The notes under the pieces are model-generated. The model searched no databases and was not told where the DNA came from. It was given only the letters and a program-made list of their open reading frames with translations. This document shows, in pieces, positions 14,250 through 15,581 of a stretch of 15,581 nt of DNA. Every line of letters starts with the position of its first letter. Within the stretch, counting starts at the first letter, position 1. A program made the translations under genes and the position numbers. This DNA is from ARS98 sp030744725. GTDB lineage: Bacteria > Planctomycetota > Planctomycetia > Pirellulales > Pirellulaceae. Location: NCBI GenBank assembly GCA_030744725.1, contig JASLPZ010000155.1:1-15581 (forward strand), read 5' to 3'.

Positions 14250-15457
14250 TGAAGTCTTCAGTTGCGATGCGTCTGGTGTTGCTGGTTTCCTGTGCCCATG
14301 CCCTTGTGCATCTGTACGAACTCGCGCTGCCGAGCGTCGAACAGGAAATCGCCAGCGAGTTTTTCGCGGACGACGTCGAAGCCGGGAAAGCGCTGACGGG
14401 CAAACTATCGAATTCCTGGCGGTTGATGTGGGGGTTGGGCGCGATTGTCGCCGGTTGGCTTGTGGACCGTTTTGGGTCAAGAAAACTACTGACCGTCTAT
14501 TTGCTGGGCTGCGCCGTCACGTGCGTTCTGGCAGCCGGAACGACGCAGAAATCGGCTCTCTTCGTTTCCATGATCTCCATGGGCGCATTCGCATCGATTT
14601 ATCATCCAGCAGGTCTTGCGTTGATCTCGCGTGAAACGACGCCTGAGAATCGGTCCCGCGCGTTGGGTTTGCACGGTATCTTTGGGTCGGCCGGAATTGG
14701 CACCGCGCCACTGGTGGTTGGCGGAATGCTGGCATTTGATGCCTCTTGGCGACAGGTCTACTGGGTACTCATGACACCGGGCCTTGTCCTCGGCTTGGTC
14801 TTCCTCGCTCAGTCCTGGCGTGGCCAATCGTCGGCAGCGTTGCACGAGGCAAGCAGCACGTCTTCGACTGCCGAGCAGCACCATTCTGACTGGCGATCGT
14901 TCTTTACGCTCACGTTGATGGCCGCGCTACAGGGGTTCGTGTATTCGGCAGTCTTGAGTTTCCTGCCGCGTTATTTGAACGGCGTCGAGTTGCCGGACAT
15001 TCCCGTTATCGAAATACCAACTGCCAGTCAAAGCAACTTCTTGGCGGCCGGCGTTTTGGTTCTAGGCTGCATTGGTCAGTATCTGGCCGGGCACTATGCT
15101 CGCGCTGATCGTCTCGAACAGCAGCTGGCGCTGGTGACGTTGTGCAACGTTCCCTTTTTAGTTTGGATGGGCGTCGCCGACGGTTCGCAACGTGTGGTTG
15201 CTGCCGGTCTATGGGCAACCATCCATTTTATGCATCAACCGATCTACAACAGCCTGATTGCCACATACACGCCACTAAGAAAACGCAGTCTGTGCTACGG
15301 GTTCAGCTTTGCCATGGGCCTGGGGCTGGGAAGTTTTGGAGCCAGTTTTGCCGGGCACACGCTGCAGAACGAAATCGTCTACGGCACGCTGGCTGGAGTC
15401 GCCCTCGTTGCGAGCATATTCTGCGGCCTGTTGTGGGTGTGGAATCATAACAACTAG
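14246..15457 (+). CDS. Major facilitator superfamily (MFS) transporter
   Basis: 403 residues from the ATG at 14246, whose ATGA overlaps the trpD stop; a second ATG follows immediately at 14249. About 12 hydrophobic segments can be traced. MFS motif A is recognisable after the second helix as GWLVDRFGSRKLL (about residues 70-82). A long hydrophilic stretch rich in Ser, Glu and His (SSAALHEASSTSSTAEQHH, about 198-216) separates the two six-helix halves, as expected for the central cytoplasmic loop. The protein sits in the inner membrane and should move a small solute using an ion gradient. Coupling to trpD hints at an anthranilate/tryptophan-related or unrelated housekeeping cargo, but the sequence does not tell. 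It is the last gene before the window end; no terminator is evident in the following 124 bp. Confidence 0.87.
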   Translation: MMKSSVAMRLVLLVSCAHALVHLYELALPSVEQEIASEFFADDVEAGKALTGKLSNSWRLMWGLGAIVAGWLVDRFGSRKLLTVYLLGCAVTCVLAAGTTQKSALFVSMISMGAFASIYHPAGLALISRETTPENRSRALGLHGIFGSAGIGTAPLVVGGMLAFDASWRQVYWVLMTPGLVLGLVFLAQSWRGQSSAALHEASSTSSTAEQHHSDWRSFFTLTLMAALQGFVYSAVLSFLPRYLNGVELPDIPVIEIPTASQSNFLAAGVLVLGCIGQYLAGHYARADRLEQQLALVTLCNVPFLVWMGVADGSQRVVAAGLWATIHFMHQPIYNSLIATYTPLRKRSLCYGFSFAMGLGLGSFGASFAGHTLQNEIVYGTLAGVALVASIFCGLLWVWNHNN

Positions 15458-15581
15458 GCGTTTGCTGGTGATTCTCGTCCCGATTCGTCTTGCCACCACG
15501 ATTAGGGTGCATGTCAGGAATTGTAGTTCAGGCGGCCTGTCTGGTTGAGCTGGTTCGTCTCAGGGTGGCCCTGCCGGGGCG

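Noticed and set aside
13845..14480. 211-codon minus-strand frame
   Set aside because: Antisense across the trpD/MFS junction; both plus-strand genes are certain by their motifs.
15561..15573. CAGGGTGGCCCTG at the window end as another ISAs1-type terminus
   Set aside because: Only eight bases (CAGGGCCA on the minus strand) match the IS tip at 482 and then the sequences diverge. No transposase follows in the few remaining bases.

Overview
The window looks like a chromosomal segment of a planctomycete with moderate GC content (Rhodopirellula/Pirellula-like). The grounds are the gene families: a long FHA/coiled-coil protein with C-terminal membrane segments, a planctomycete-type Gfo/Idh/MocA oxidoreductase and TIM-barrel sugar isomerase, a di-haem cytochrome-type protein, and weak or absent Shine-Dalgarno sites at most genes. 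The taxonomic call is an inference from family style and was not tested by any search.

Layout. (1) 1-482: right end of an ISAs1-family insertion sequence, cut by the window edge, inserted into a cytochrome/di-haem oxidoreductase gene (minus strand, pseudogene 448-927). (2) 971-2224 (minus): secreted thioredoxin-fold-like protein without the CxxC redox motif, apparently the first gene of the broken cytochrome operon. (3) 2499-5733 (minus): three-gene operon of Gfo/Idh/MocA oxidoreductase, class III aminotransferase and guanine-deaminase-like enzyme, the last two joined by an ATGA overlap and followed by a plausible terminator. A sugar isomerase/epimerase-like TIM barrel (5975-6988, plus) diverges from it across a 241-bp control region with several dyads. 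(4) 7031-9760 (minus): 909-residue FHA/coiled-coil/membrane protein. (5) 9761-10384: 624-bp intergenic region whose right end is a structured leader in front of dksA. (6) 10385-12125 (plus): DksA-type regulator followed by an exported HtrA/Deg-type protease, together a possible stress module. (7) 12205-13146 (minus): nucleoside hydrolase. (8) 13233-15457 (plus): trpD coupled by an ATGA overlap to an MFS transporter gene.

How the genes may work together. The oxidoreductase, aminotransferase and sugar-isomerase families suggest oxidation, transamination and rearrangement of a sugar or polyol; the deaminase adds a nucleobase/nucleoside-type step. No described pathway with exactly this set is known to me, so it is the best candidate for an undescribed metabolic module here. 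The second point of interest is the dksA leader: one 8-nt segment can pair either with an upstream copy or with the putative ribosome-binding site, a layout typical of bistable translational switches. Starts were revised from the raw reading frames for the aminotransferase (ATG 4369), deaminase (ATG 2972), HtrA-like protease (GTG 10971, strong AAGGAGG), nucleoside hydrolase (ATG 13146), trpD (GTG 13233) and the MFS gene (ATG 14246).
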